Positions 52,369 to 61,939 of a stretch of DNA of 64,000 bases are shown piece after piece; within the stretch, counting starts at the first letter, position 1, and the number at the start of each line of letters is the position of its first letter. This DNA is from Amanita rubescens. Lineage: Eukaryota > Basidiomycota > Agaricomycetes > Agaricales > Amanitaceae. The stretch covers positions 1 through 64,000 of the forward strand of contig WION01000213.1 of the NCBI GenBank assembly GCA_015039365.1, given 5' to 3'. The notes under the pieces were generated by a model. That model saw nothing but the letters and a program-made list of their open reading frames with translations, did no database searches and had not been told where the DNA came from. The translations under genes and the position numbers were made by a program.

Positions 52369-53646
52369 TCAGGTGTTCATGTTGTGCATAGCGTCGTCAT
52401 CGTGCTGATAGCCGTAGTCGCCGTAAAGGTCGCAGGCGTCGTCGTCGGCTCCGTCGCACTGTCGTCCGTTGACGCATGCCTGACACTGTGACGCGTGGTG
52501 TGCCTTCTTCTTTCCCTTCTTCTTCGGCTGATGAGGGCGGCGGCTAGTGGAAGCGGAGGTACTAGCGGCATCTGCGGTAGTTCGAGAACGTCCTTTCTTC
52601 TTAGTGGAAGGATCGGACGTCGGATCGTGTCGGCGCGTGGGAGCGCGTGGAGGTAGAGTAGACATAGGAGGAATTGTAGTAGCGAGATGGTGATCCTCAG
52701 AGGCATGCTTTCCTCGGCAGTGAATGCAGCGGTTGTAACGATGGGGGCGTTGATTGGCGGCATTCGTCATACTGCGGGTCGTAGGTCGTCGAGAAGGCGG
52801 AGTGTCGTTTCGTCGAGCAGTGGGGACAGGAATATTCCAGACTCCGTGGCGAATAACGGTGGTGGTTGGGGGTGATGCGGATCGAGGAGGAGGAGGAGCC
52901 TTCTTATCTCGTTTCGGTTCTTCCTCAATGAGATCGCCTGTTGTACGGATTCGGCGATGAAGATCGAGATCACTGATCGCATTATTGATCTGCGCAATGT
53001 GGTTGCTAGTGAGTTGATGCAGGGGAACTCCATCTGCGAATTCGGCCGTGGTCCATTCCGTGTCTCCTTGGATACTGGACAAGAGATCTCGGATCTTTCC
53101 GGTGAGGCACCAGATTTCTCTTGATTTACGATCTGTCTCCATAATGCATCTAGTTGCTTGGTGTCGGTCGGGTGTAGCTTCGGTAGCGCGAAACCAATGG
53201 TTGACAGCGATGCGGTTATTCTGATCGTGAGGCTGTATTTTTAGTCCAAACCTTTGATCGTCAATGCTTTCTATAGCAAGGATGATGTAACGTTCGATAT
53301 CAGCTGTGAGAAGTCGTCGTAATAGATCTATCGCCAATTGATCTAAGTTTCCTCCTTTCGGATGAATGTCTTCCCAGTATAGTGACGTAACGTTTACAAA
53401 CGTTTCGATTAAATCGGCACAGTGATAGTTGTACTGATCTCGGGCTTGACCGGCAAGGGTAGTGGCGGTTCGGAAATCCATGAGAAGTCGCCAGACTCGA
53501 GCTATCCTTTCTTGGTCAAAGATGTCGACCTGTAATCTAGCGGCGTTACAGATTAGAGTGACGCGGTCTCTAACCTTGGTGTAAGTAGTAATTCCGTGAT
53601 AACTGAGATAGAGATCGGGGGTGGTTCGTATGATGGGGCCAGCCAT
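52369..53646 (-). CDS. ORF3b, gypsy copy 4, intact (unknown function)
   Basis: 425 aa. The first 220 residues are a helical, non-repetitive region (TKVRDRVTLICNAARL; RVWRLLMDFRTATTL; NLDQLAIDLLRRLL). A Pro/Arg/Lys-rich linker with KKKGKKK follows, and two Cys/His clusters: CIHCRGKHASEDHH, and near the C-terminus CQAC plus further Cys (NGRQCDGADDDACDLYG). It could bind nucleic acid. It overlaps ORF3a by 94 nt in another frame. It may start at its own ATG or be made as an ORF3a-ORF3b frameshift product. Standard chromoviruses end with the integrase/chromodomain, so this is an addition. No homology to envelope proteins is visible and there is no membrane segment. Confidence 0.65.
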   Translation of the reverse strand: MAGPIIRTTPDLYLSYHGITTYTKVRDRVTLICNAARLQVDIFDQERIARVWRLLMDFRTATTLAGQARDQYNYHCADLIETFVNVTSLYWEDIHPKGGNLDQLAIDLLRRLLTADIERYIILAIESIDDQRFGLKIQPHDQNNRIAVNHWFRATEATPDRHQATRCIMETDRKSREIWCLTGKIRDLLSSIQGDTEWTTAEFADGVPLHQLTSNHIAQINNAISDLDLHRRIRTTGDLIEEEPKRDKKAPPPPRSASPPTTTVIRHGVWNIPVPTARRNDTPPSRRPTTRSMTNAANQRPHRYNRCIHCRGKHASEDHHLATTIPPMSTLPPRAPTRRHDPTSDPSTKKKGRSRTTADAASTSASTSRRPHQPKKKGKKKAHHASQCQACVNGRQCDGADDDACDLYGDYGYQHDDDAMHNMNT

Positions 53647-54095
53647 ATCGCGGTTAGTCCCATCTGTACCGTGACTCTGGTCGTTGCCTCAAATAGACTC
53701 GTTATGAGGTTGAGTCGGAGCGTGACCGGCAAGTACCGTCTCTCTATGTAAGGTAACGCTAATGTCTTCAGCGTTTCTAGGTGGGATCGGTCGGCTATTG
53801 CGATCTTCCGTAATTCGTCCAGGTACAGCCAGAGTTTCTGATGTTCCGTGGTGGGTTTCCTGGGTTTCGGTGGGAGTGATCGGGATCGTCTGAGACGAGG
53901 TTTGATCGGGAGATCTGTGGGGAACATCAACGAAGTCGTTCGGGTCAGTGTCTTCTTCGTCGGTGTCGGTGGTATGGAGAACGAGTTGAGGTCGGTGGGG
54001 TTCGGTAGTAGTGGTGAATCGGGTGTCGGTGGTGTCTCCGGCATAGAATTCAGACCAGGGGAAACGCTGAACGGTGTCAGTGGTGTCGTTTCCAT
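53553..54095 (-). CDS. ORF3a, gypsy copy 4, intact (unknown function)
   Basis: 180 aa starting 32 nt after the pol stop. The Pro/Thr/Ser-rich N-half contains KKTLTRTTS and RLRRSRSLPPKPRK. The C-half looks helical with conserved ERRYLPVTLRLNLIT. The alternative frame that starts at the ATG one base after the pol stop (54126) is closed here by TGA at 53689-53691. The base causing that stop (53691) is silent in ORF3a. The intact element therefore supports ORF3a as the constrained frame. Confidence 0.62.
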   Translation of the reverse strand: METTPLTPFSVSPGLNSMPETPPTPDSPLLPNPTDLNSFSIPPTPTKKTLTRTTSLMFPTDLPIKPRLRRSRSLPPKPRKPTTEHQKLWLYLDELRKIAIADRSHLETLKTLALPYIERRYLPVTLRLNLITSLFEATTRVTVQMGLTAIWLAPSYEPPPISISVITELLLTPRLETASL

Positions 54096-54127
54096 CCTGC
54101 ATAGTAACTTGGTATGTGAGTGACATT

Positions 54128-57100
54128 TCAGAGTTTCCTTCGTCTTTTATATTCTAGAAGGAGGTCTTCCATATGCGTCAAGTTATTTTCTGGTTCCCAT
54201 GTGTTTTCGCTGGTGTCATAGCCTTTCCACTTTACTAGGAATTGTAATTTCCCTCTAAACTTGCGATGTGCAAGCAATGCTTCCACTTCGTATTCTTGTT
54301 CTCCTTCGATCAGATCGGGAGGGGGCCTTGTTTCCGTTATTCCGTGGAAGGAAGTTTCTTTGAACGGTGTTAGTAAGGCGGCGTGGAATACGTTATGAAT
54401 TTTCCATTGTCTTGGTAGCGTGAGACGATATGTCACTGGTCCTAAGACTTCTTTGATGGAAAAGGGGCCTTCTCGTTTAGGTGCGAGCTTTCTGCTCTGA
54501 TAAGGAATCTTCAGGTTCCTAGATTCTAACCATACTTTGTCATTGACTTTGAATGGTTTAGTCTTTCTCGTTGTTCTTTCCATCATCTTAGCTCGTGCTA
54601 GATCATGTGCGGCGAGTGCTTCTTCTCGTGCGCGGAACAAGGAGTTGATGCGGTTATCGGCGGTTGGTGTATTTGTCTTATTTGAGACAAGGGGGAGTGC
54701 AACCGGGGATGTTCCATACATCAATTGAAAGGGCGATTGTTTCAATGCTTCATGAGTGCGTGAATTATGCGCGAATTGTGCTATTGGTATCATCTTGTTC
54801 CAAGTATCTGGTTCATAGGCACAGAATATTCGGAGATAAGCTTCTAATTCGGCGTTATATCGCTCCGTTTGTCCATCAGTCTGTGGATGGAAGGCGGTAC
54901 TCATTTTGTGTTTGATTTTTAATGAGTCCATTATGCCGTTAAAGACATGTGATGCGAACTGTGGTCCTCGATCGGAGATCATGACGTCGGGTAAACCGAA
55001 GTTTTTGAATACATTCCGAATGTAGAGGTCGGCGGTTTCGTCGGCGGTAATAGTCTTGTTACAAGGCATGAGAATTACTCCCTTTGTAAGTCCTTGATCG
55101 ACCACGATAAAGATAGAATCGAAACCGTTACTTGTGGGTAAATCGGTTATGAAATCCATAGTTATTTGTTGAAAGGGTCGGTGTGTGTGAGACTTGATTG
55201 GCATCAGAGGTGCGGCGGTAGGGTGTGTATTCGATTTCATTTGTTGACATGCCGTGCATCCGTCACTGAACTGTTTAACCATTTTAGACATTAATGGCCA
55301 CCAGTAATATTCCTTTAATAAGGCGAGTGTTTTGAAGAAACCGGGATGTCCGCTTGTTGGCGATTCATGAAAATCTCTAATAATATCTCGGCGAAGGTCG
55401 GTGTCAGGGGGAATAAAGGATTTCCCTTTGTACAGGATTAATTCATCGTCAAGGGTCCAATCAGAAAGGGCAGTGCGTAAAGGTGGTGTTCCTTTTTCTT
55501 TTAGACATTTCTTGATTGATTGAGCAAATTCGTCTTTGACAGTTATTTCTATTGCTCTGCTACGGAGATCTTCGGCGATTGTGCGAACAAAGAGTTCTTT
55601 TGGGAGCATCGTTATTAACTCTTCTGGTTCGTCTTTTGTCATATGATCGGGTCGGCGGGATAGTGCATCCGCTATTATTAATTTTGCTCCGGGAACATGG
55701 GTTAATTTAATATTAAATCGAGACAAGTCGTTCCACCATCGTGCTTGGCGGTTCGTAAGACGTTGTGGTTCTCGATAATAGAGTAAGTTCTTGTGGTCGC
55801 AATGAATAATGACAGGGTGTTCTGCTCCTTCAAGCAGGTATCTCCATTCGTTATAAAGAGCGTAGTAAATGGCAAATAACTCTCGGTCGTAGATTTGCCA
55901 TCGTGTTTCAGTTGGCGTTAAGGCGTGGGATAGGTATCCACATGGGTGTAAGTCGCCATTATCATCTTTTTGCATAAGAACTGCTCCGATTGCGCGGTCT
56001 GATGCGTCTGTTTGTAGAATGAAGGGTTTGTTAACATCGGGCATCATTAAGACAGGTGCGGATGTGAAGCATTCTTTTAATAGATCAAATGCGACTTGGC
56101 ATTCTGCGGTCCATGTCCATAATTTGTTTTTCTTTGTTAGGTCGTGCAGGGGTCGTGCAAGATGGGCGAATCCGAAAATAAACCTTCGATAGTAATTTCC
56201 GAATCCTAAAAAGGATCTAACTTGTTTAACGGTAGTAGGGGTTGGCCAGTCCCTGATTCCGGCAAGTTTGATCGGGTCCATTTTTATTGTATTTTTGGAT
56301 ATGACGGTGCCTAGAAAATCAACTTCTTGGGCAGCGAATTTACACTTTTCAAGCTTGAGGTAAAGATCGTGTTTCTGTAATCGTTCAAGTACTTGTTTTG
56401 TTCGAATCTCGAGTTCTTCTTTAGTGCGCGCGTGTATTAGCATGTCATCCATGTAGATAACAAGCCATCCTTTTTCTGTAAAATCCCTGAAATAATCATC
56501 CATCATAGCTTGAAACGTTGCTGGTGAATTTCGTAATCCGAAGAACATGACGTTAGGTTCAAATAAACCTCGATTGGTGATAAAGGCGGCTTTCCATCTG
56601 TCGGATTCCTTGATTTGAACGTTATTATATCCCCATCGGATATCCAATTTTGTAAAGTATTCCGAATCTTTGAGTTTGATCATAAGATCGGAGATAAGAG
56701 GTAGTGGATATGCGTTTGGTTTAGTATATTCGTTCAAATATCGATAATCTTGGCAGGGTCGTAATTTTTGTGCTTCTTTCTTTTCTACAAAGAAGAAAGG
56801 TGATGCCTGCGGTGATTTCGACGGTCTGATGTAGCCTTTTTCGACGTGTTCTTTAATCCATTCATCCAGTGTATTCTGCTGTTTCGGAGATAAGGGATAG
56901 ATTTTTCCTCTTTTTGGTATGAAATCATCGCGAAGTTCTATCTGGTGATCCCAAGATCGGCTTTCTGGGAATCGTTCACTTGCTTTTTTCTCGAATACGT
57001 CTTTCCATGCCGAGTATTCAGGAGGGAGCATGTAAACCTCCTCTGTTTGATGGTATTTATGTTCCATTTGTTGAGCTGGTGTATATCGTGCGATAGTTAC

Positions 57101-57733
57101 TTGGTCGTATTCGTCTTCTGACCAGCTTCCTATATCCTCAAATGTGTGCGTGTTCCATCCGTGATCTGTCGTCTGTGATCCTTTGTGTGACATCAAATAT
57201 CCGATGACGAGATCTTCTTCCTGTTCAGGCATAGCTATTCTGTCAATCTGTTGACAGATGCTCCGAAGTGATGCCTTGATCTTGTCCTGTTCAGAGTCTC
57301 GGAACTCTAGAGTCTTTTCTTTCCAATTTACGTCAGGGTTATGCTTCTCTAGCCAAGGAAGCCCCAGTATAATCGTTTGTTTTCCTATTGCTGATACGTA
57401 AAACCATTCGGTCATGCGTTTTCCATTCATTTCGAAGGTGATTAGACATTGTTCATCGATTTCTCCTTCTTTGTTTATGGTGCCATCGACGTTATAAACT
57501 CTAATTGGTTGTGGAGTTTTTCGTTTTCTCCATTTGTGTGCTATCCTTTTGTCGATAAATATCCCTTCAGCTCCGCAGTCGACAAGGGCAACGAGGTTTT
57601 CAGTGTTGTTTTCGGTTTCAACTTTGATAGGGACAGATAATCTTCGTTTTGAAATAGATTGTACTGTTACATGAGATATATCGAGAGTTGAATCTGGTGT
57701 ATCTGAGACTTCATCCACTGTCATGAGTCCCAC
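54128..57733 (-). CDS. Pol polyprotein with chromodomain, gypsy copy 4, intact
   Basis: 1201 aa. Aspartic protease with D52-C-G-A in place of the usual D-S/T-G-A. RT has YMDD (427-430). RNase H begins QTDAS (D576). Integrase has an HHCC zinc region (H789...C829) and D860/D921/E957. A GPF-type module follows (KREGPFSIKEVLG). The C-terminal chromodomain (about 1147-1195, YEVEALL...VKWKGYDTSENTWEP) has the aromatic cage residues expected for binding methylated H3K9. That places the element in the chromoviruses and suggests targeting to heterochromatin, which fits the nested cluster here. It is expressed after gag by a -1 frame change at TTTTTAA. All catalytic residues are present. Confidence 0.95.
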   Translation of the reverse strand: MGLMTVDEVSDTPDSTLDISHVTVQSISKRRLSVPIKVETENNTENLVALVDCGAEGIFIDKRIAHKWRKRKTPQPIRVYNVDGTINKEGEIDEQCLITFEMNGKRMTEWFYVSAIGKQTIILGLPWLEKHNPDVNWKEKTLEFRDSEQDKIKASLRSICQQIDRIAMPEQEEDLVIGYLMSHKGSQTTDHGWNTHTFEDIGSWSEDEYDQVTIARYTPAQQMEHKYHQTEEVYMLPPEYSAWKDVFEKKASERFPESRSWDHQIELRDDFIPKRGKIYPLSPKQQNTLDEWIKEHVEKGYIRPSKSPQASPFFFVEKKEAQKLRPCQDYRYLNEYTKPNAYPLPLISDLMIKLKDSEYFTKLDIRWGYNNVQIKESDRWKAAFITNRGLFEPNVMFFGLRNSPATFQAMMDDYFRDFTEKGWLVIYMDDMLIHARTKEELEIRTKQVLERLQKHDLYLKLEKCKFAAQEVDFLGTVISKNTIKMDPIKLAGIRDWPTPTTVKQVRSFLGFGNYYRRFIFGFAHLARPLHDLTKKNKLWTWTAECQVAFDLLKECFTSAPVLMMPDVNKPFILQTDASDRAIGAVLMQKDDNGDLHPCGYLSHALTPTETRWQIYDRELFAIYYALYNEWRYLLEGAEHPVIIHCDHKNLLYYREPQRLTNRQARWWNDLSRFNIKLTHVPGAKLIIADALSRRPDHMTKDEPEELITMLPKELFVRTIAEDLRSRAIEITVKDEFAQSIKKCLKEKGTPPLRTALSDWTLDDELILYKGKSFIPPDTDLRRDIIRDFHESPTSGHPGFFKTLALLKEYYWWPLMSKMVKQFSDGCTACQQMKSNTHPTAAPLMPIKSHTHRPFQQITMDFITDLPTSNGFDSIFIVVDQGLTKGVILMPCNKTITADETADLYIRNVFKNFGLPDVMISDRGPQFASHVFNGIMDSLKIKHKMSTAFHPQTDGQTERYNAELEAYLRIFCAYEPDTWNKMIPIAQFAHNSRTHEALKQSPFQLMYGTSPVALPLVSNKTNTPTADNRINSLFRAREEALAAHDLARAKMMERTTRKTKPFKVNDKVWLESRNLKIPYQSRKLAPKREGPFSIKEVLGPVTYRLTLPRQWKIHNVFHAALLTPFKETSFHGITETRPPPDLIEGEQEYEVEALLAHRKFRGKLQFLVKWKGYDTSENTWEPENNLTHMEDLLLEYKRRRKL

Positions 57734-57735
57734 TG

Positions 57736-58794
57736 TTAAAAATCCTCGTTTTCATCGGCAAGAGATAGTAATAGATCATTCTTTTCGTCGGTTGACATCC
57801 CTTTCATCAGCGCTCGGATGTTCTTGGTGTAATTTGGTTTAGACTCTCGGACTTCTTCTTCTTCCCAATTTCCGTCACCATCATTTGATGTGGCTCGAAT
57901 GTGACGTTTGGGCTTGAATCCTCTTTTCTTTCCTCCTTTAAATCGGCCTTTCCCTTTGTTTCTTTTCTTCTTCGGGCATTGCCCTGACATGTGTCCTTTG
58001 ATTCCGCAGATAAAACATAAACCGTCTTTGATGTAGCGTTCTCTTTCTTCTTTGGACATAGATCTGATCGTAAGTTCTAATTCTGGGTCTTCTTCATATT
58101 CCAGAAATTTATGATCGATCTGCATAGCCCATGATTCGTCGTTATGAGAGGATGATGAATGACCATTTCCAGATCGAGGGGAATAAGCATATGAACGGGT
58201 TCGGATGTTGTCGAGTTTGATAGCAATGTCGTACCAATCTTGTAATGTTTTTGGGTTCATGAGCATTGCTTTTTCGAACTCGGGTGCTGTAAGTCCTTTT
58301 CCGAACATATGAAATGCTGCTTCTCCTTCGATTCCGGCTTTCGTGATTTGTTCCTTGAACTGATTAACGTAGTTTGGCAGGGTCATCTGTTTCTTTCCTT
58401 TCATAGACGATCTGTTCTGTAGATTGAGAATTTTCGTGTATGCATTTCCACTTGGATCAACTTCTCCCCAATCTGTCAAGAATGACAGTTTAAATGCTTC
58501 CCAGTCATCGAATAAAGCAGGTCTCGTGATGCCTCCTTCGGTGGTGGCACGAGATTTTCGTAGTTCTGCTAATTTATTCTTTTTCCATTGTCTAGCTCCG
58601 TCTGAGATTTTATTCAGGGCGGCAAGGATTTTTAAACGGTCTGTGTTCATCCGTTCAGGGTTCATATCAAAGAAGATTTCGATATCTTCTATGAATGTGT
58701 TGGCATCCTTTCGCTTCCCTTTGAATTCAGGGAGATCTCCGATGAGACTAGGGGTTCGTGGGTTAGGTATAGGGTCTGTACTTCCTCCAGACAT
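57736..58794 (-). CDS. Gag polyprotein, gypsy copy 4, intact
   Basis: 352 aa, first ATG of the predicted transcript. Gag helical region, CCHC knuckle (CFICGIKGHMSGQC) and a basic stretch (KKKRNKGKGRFKGGKKR). It ends ENEDF-stop inside the TTTTTAA junction. The upstream frame is open for about 220 more codons without ATG. Confidence 0.88.
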   Translation of the reverse strand: MSGGSTDPIPNPRTPSLIGDLPEFKGKRKDANTFIEDIEIFFDMNPERMNTDRLKILAALNKISDGARQWKKNKLAELRKSRATTEGGITRPALFDDWEAFKLSFLTDWGEVDPSGNAYTKILNLQNRSSMKGKKQMTLPNYVNQFKEQITKAGIEGEAAFHMFGKGLTAPEFEKAMLMNPKTLQDWYDIAIKLDNIRTRSYAYSPRSGNGHSSSSHNDESWAMQIDHKFLEYEEDPELELTIRSMSKEERERYIKDGLCFICGIKGHMSGQCPKKKRNKGKGRFKGGKKRGFKPKRHIRATSNDGDGNWEEEEVRESKPNYTKNIRALMKGMSTDEKNDLLLSLADENEDF

Positions 58795-59551
58795 CCTTGG
58801 TGGGGGTGATGGATCTCTTCGTGGTGGAGTTGGGTCGGGTTTAGGTTCGTCTATTTCGATTTTGTCAGAGTCAAACGGGTCTTCTTCGTCTTCTTTAGGG
58901 TTCGAAGGACCTGGTTCGGGATTGGTCGGTTGTTGGGCAGGTGTTGGTGTCGTTCCAACTGAAAGATCACTGAGAAAATCAAGGGAAAGATCGGGTTCTT
59001 GATCTGTTTCTCCTTCTTTCTCGGATTCACTATCGTTTAGGCCAAATTTTGCTTTCTTTTTGCCTTTTGTCTGTATGGAAAGGAGAGTTTTCGGTCTTAA
59101 GTTCTCTGGTAGAGCGTCAACAGTCCCCTTTATCCAAATGGGGGTGTTGAAGTATTCGTTAGGGACAAATTCTTGTGTTTCGGATGCTATCCAACGTTCT
59201 GTGAGGTGGTCGAATCTGATGTGCTGTTCCTGAAGATATAGATCTGCGAAATAATAATATGATTCGTTCGGAGGTCTAGTTTCTTTTTGTGGTATCCAGA
59301 ATTCTTGTTCTTTAACTGGATTTCCTCCTGTATCTTCCCAGATTCGTTTTGCACCGTTTAGTCTGACGTAGTATCCGTCAAGAACGTAGTTCCCTTTACG
59401 ATCTCGTGTAGCTCTATTCGGTGGAGCTCTCCAATCCGTTTTGACAACGTGGCCAGTAACCTACGGGCTGGCTTTCCGGAAGTTCGTCGAAGTGTATGTT
59501 ATCAAATGCCAATGAATCGATGTTCAGGCTTATTGATAAGTTCGACTTAAT
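58795..59551 (-). other. Leader and priming site, gypsy copy 4
   Basis: Same as in copies 1 and 2: the 13-nt self-complementary priming site adjoins the LTR. No ATG on the coding strand was seen up to gag, and the gag frame is open through most of the leader. Confidence 0.55.
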
Positions 59552-60003
59552 TGTTACGAACTCGTTAATCTCAACTTAAGTTGCAGCGGCAACTCTAGTC
59601 ACGATTACAAGTCTTAAGTCAAACGTTAAGATTATAAGTTCAATACTAAGTCAAGGCGTTGACTTAGGATCTGAGGACGATTGTGGTAGATGAGTTAAGA
59701 GTACGGTTATATTGCCAGACGACAATAAACAGCTAAGTCGAACTTAGGGTTCGACTTTAGAATACAGGCGGTACTTATACTAGCAAGTACAAGGAGACGT
59801 ACTAATTAATGAATAATGGTAAGTACGAAAGTAAGTATAAGGACGGCGTCATATGTGGAACAAGGATTGGTATAAGTAAGGGAACGAGTTAGTCCGTATG
59901 AATCGAGCATAAGGGGAGAAACGAATAAGGTATGCATAAGGGAAACAAACATGTCCGACGTATCATGTAAGCATAATGCGGGAGTCCGTACCGTGTTGTA
60001 ACA
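59552..60003 (-). repeat. 5' LTR of gypsy copy 4 (452 bp)
   Basis: Complete LTR. It abuts plus-oriented pol sequence of copy 5 at 60004. Confidence 0.92.
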
Positions 60004-61364
60004 ACCACCTTTACGCACTGCCCTTTCTGATTGGACCCTTGATGATGAATTAATCCTGTACAAAGGGAAATCCTTTATTCCCCCTGACGCCGATCTTCGC
60101 CGAGATATTATTAGAGATTTTCATGAATCACCAACAAGCGGACACCCCGGTTTCTTCAAAACACTCGCCTTATTAAAAGAATATTACTGGTGGCCATTGA
60201 TGTCAAAAATGGTTAAACAGTTCGTTGACGGATGCACGGCATGTCAACAAATGAAATCAAATACACACCCTACTGCCGCACCTCTGATGCCAATCAAGTC
60301 TCACGCACACCGACCCTTTCAACAAATAACTATGGATTTCATAACTGATTTACCCACAAGTAACGGTTTTGATTCTATCTTTATCGTGGTCGATCAAGGA
60401 CTTACAAAGGGAGTAATTCTCATACCTTGTAATAAAACTATCACCGCCGACGAAACCGCCGACCTCTACATTCGGAATGTATTCAAAAACTTTGGTTTAC
60501 CCGACATCATGATCTCCGATCGAGGACCACAGTTCGCATCACATGTCTTTAACAGCATAATGGACTCATTAAAGATCAAACACAAAATGAGTACCGCCTT
60601 CCATCCACAGACTGATGGACAAACGGAGCGATATAACGCCGAATTAGAAGCTTATCTCCGAATATTCTGTGCCTATGAACCAGATACTTGGAACAAGATG
60701 ATACCAATAGCACAATTCGCGCATAATTCACGCACTCATGAAGCATTGAAACAATCGCCCTTTCAATTGATGTATGGAACATCCCCGGTTGCACTTCCCC
60801 TTGTCTCAAATAAGACAAATACACCAACCGCCGATAACCGCATCAACTCCTTGTTCCGCGCACGAGAAGAAGCACTCGCCGCACATGATCTAGCACGAGC
60901 TAAGATGATGGAGAGAACAACGAGAAAGACTAAACCGTTCAAAGTCAATGACAAAGTATGGTTAGAGTCTAGGAACCTGAAGATTCCTTATCAGAGCAGA
61001 AAGCTCGCACCTAAACGAGAAGGTCCCTTTTCCATTAAAGAAGTCTTAGGACCAGTGACATATCGTCTCACGCTACCAAGACAATGGAAAATTCATAACG
61101 TATTCCACGCCGTCTTACTAACGCCGTTCAAAGAAACTTCCTTTCATGGAACAACGGAAACGAGGCCCCCCCCCCGATCTGATCGAAGGAGAACAAGAAT
61201 ACGAAGTAGAAGCACTGCTTGCACATCGCAAGTTTAGAGGGAAATTACAATTTCTTGTAAAGTGGAAAGGCTATGACACCAGCGAAAACACATGGGAACC
61301 AGAAAATAACTTGACGCATATGGAAGACCTCCTTCTAGAATATAAAAGACGAAGGAAACTCTGA
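60004..61364 (+). pseudogene. Pol C-terminal fragment, gypsy copy 5, frameshift in a C-run
   Basis: Integrase and chromodomain part, open to about 61165. There a run of ten C (61166-61175) replaces the nine-base CCCCCTCCC of the other copies and shifts the frame. The chromodomain continues in the next frame to the TGA at 61362-61364. Confidence 0.88.
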
Positions 61365-61396
61365 GATGTCATTCACATACCAAGTTACTATGCAGA

Positions 61397-61939
61397 ATGG
61401 AAACGACACCACTGACGCTGTTCAGCACTTCCCCTGGTCCGAATTTTATGCTGGAGAGACCATCGACACCCGATTCACCACTCCCGCTGGGCCCCACCGA
61501 CCTCGACTCGTTCTTCATACCACCGACACCGACGAAGAAGACGTTGACCCGAACGACTTCGTTGATGTTCCCCACGGATCTCCCAATCAAACCTCGTCTC
61601 AGACGATCCCGATCACTCCCACCGAAACCCAGGAAACCCATCACGGAACATCAGAAACTCTGGCTGTACCTGGACGAATTACGGAAGATCGCAATAGCCG
61701 ACCGATCCCACCTAGAAACGCTGAAGACATTAGCGTTACCTTACATAGAGAGACGGTACTTGCCGGTCACGCTTCGACTCAATCTCATAACGAATCTATT
61801 CGAGGCAACGACCAGAGTCACGGTACAGATGGGACTAACCACGATATGGCTGGCCCCATCATACAAACCACCCCCGATCTCTATCTCAGTTATCATGGAA
61901 TTACTACTTACACCAAGGTTAGAGACCGCGTCACTCTGA
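61397..61939 (+). CDS. ORF3a, gypsy copy 5, intact
   Basis: 180 aa, colinear with copies 3 and 4. Compared with copy 2, base changes around the YLPVTLRLNLIT segment are silent in this frame (Pro, Pro, Thr, Asn codons) while three change the residue in the overlapping frame. In this copy alone the overlapping frame is also open, producing a continuous 585-codon ORF from 61366. Confidence 0.62.
   Translation: METTPLTLFSTSPGPNFMLERPSTPDSPLPLGPTDLDSFFIPPTPTKKTLTRTTSLMFPTDLPIKPRLRRSRSLPPKPRKPITEHQKLWLYLDELRKIAIADRSHLETLKTLALPYIERRYLPVTLRLNLITNLFEATTRVTVQMGLTTIWLAPSYKPPPISISVIMELLLTPRLETASL

Larger units (their letters stand above)
51878..60003 (-). mobile_element. Ty3/gypsy chromovirus copy 4, full length
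   Basis: 8126 bp: LTRs 59552-60003 (5') and 51878-52327 (3'), leader, gag, pol, ORF3a and ORF3b, all open. The two LTRs differ at roughly ten positions. The flanks (TTGAC before 51878, ACCAC after 60003) do not match, so the target duplication is lost or the flanks were rearranged. Both flanks are pol sequence of the same family in opposite orientations. It is the reference copy for this family. Confidence 0.94.
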
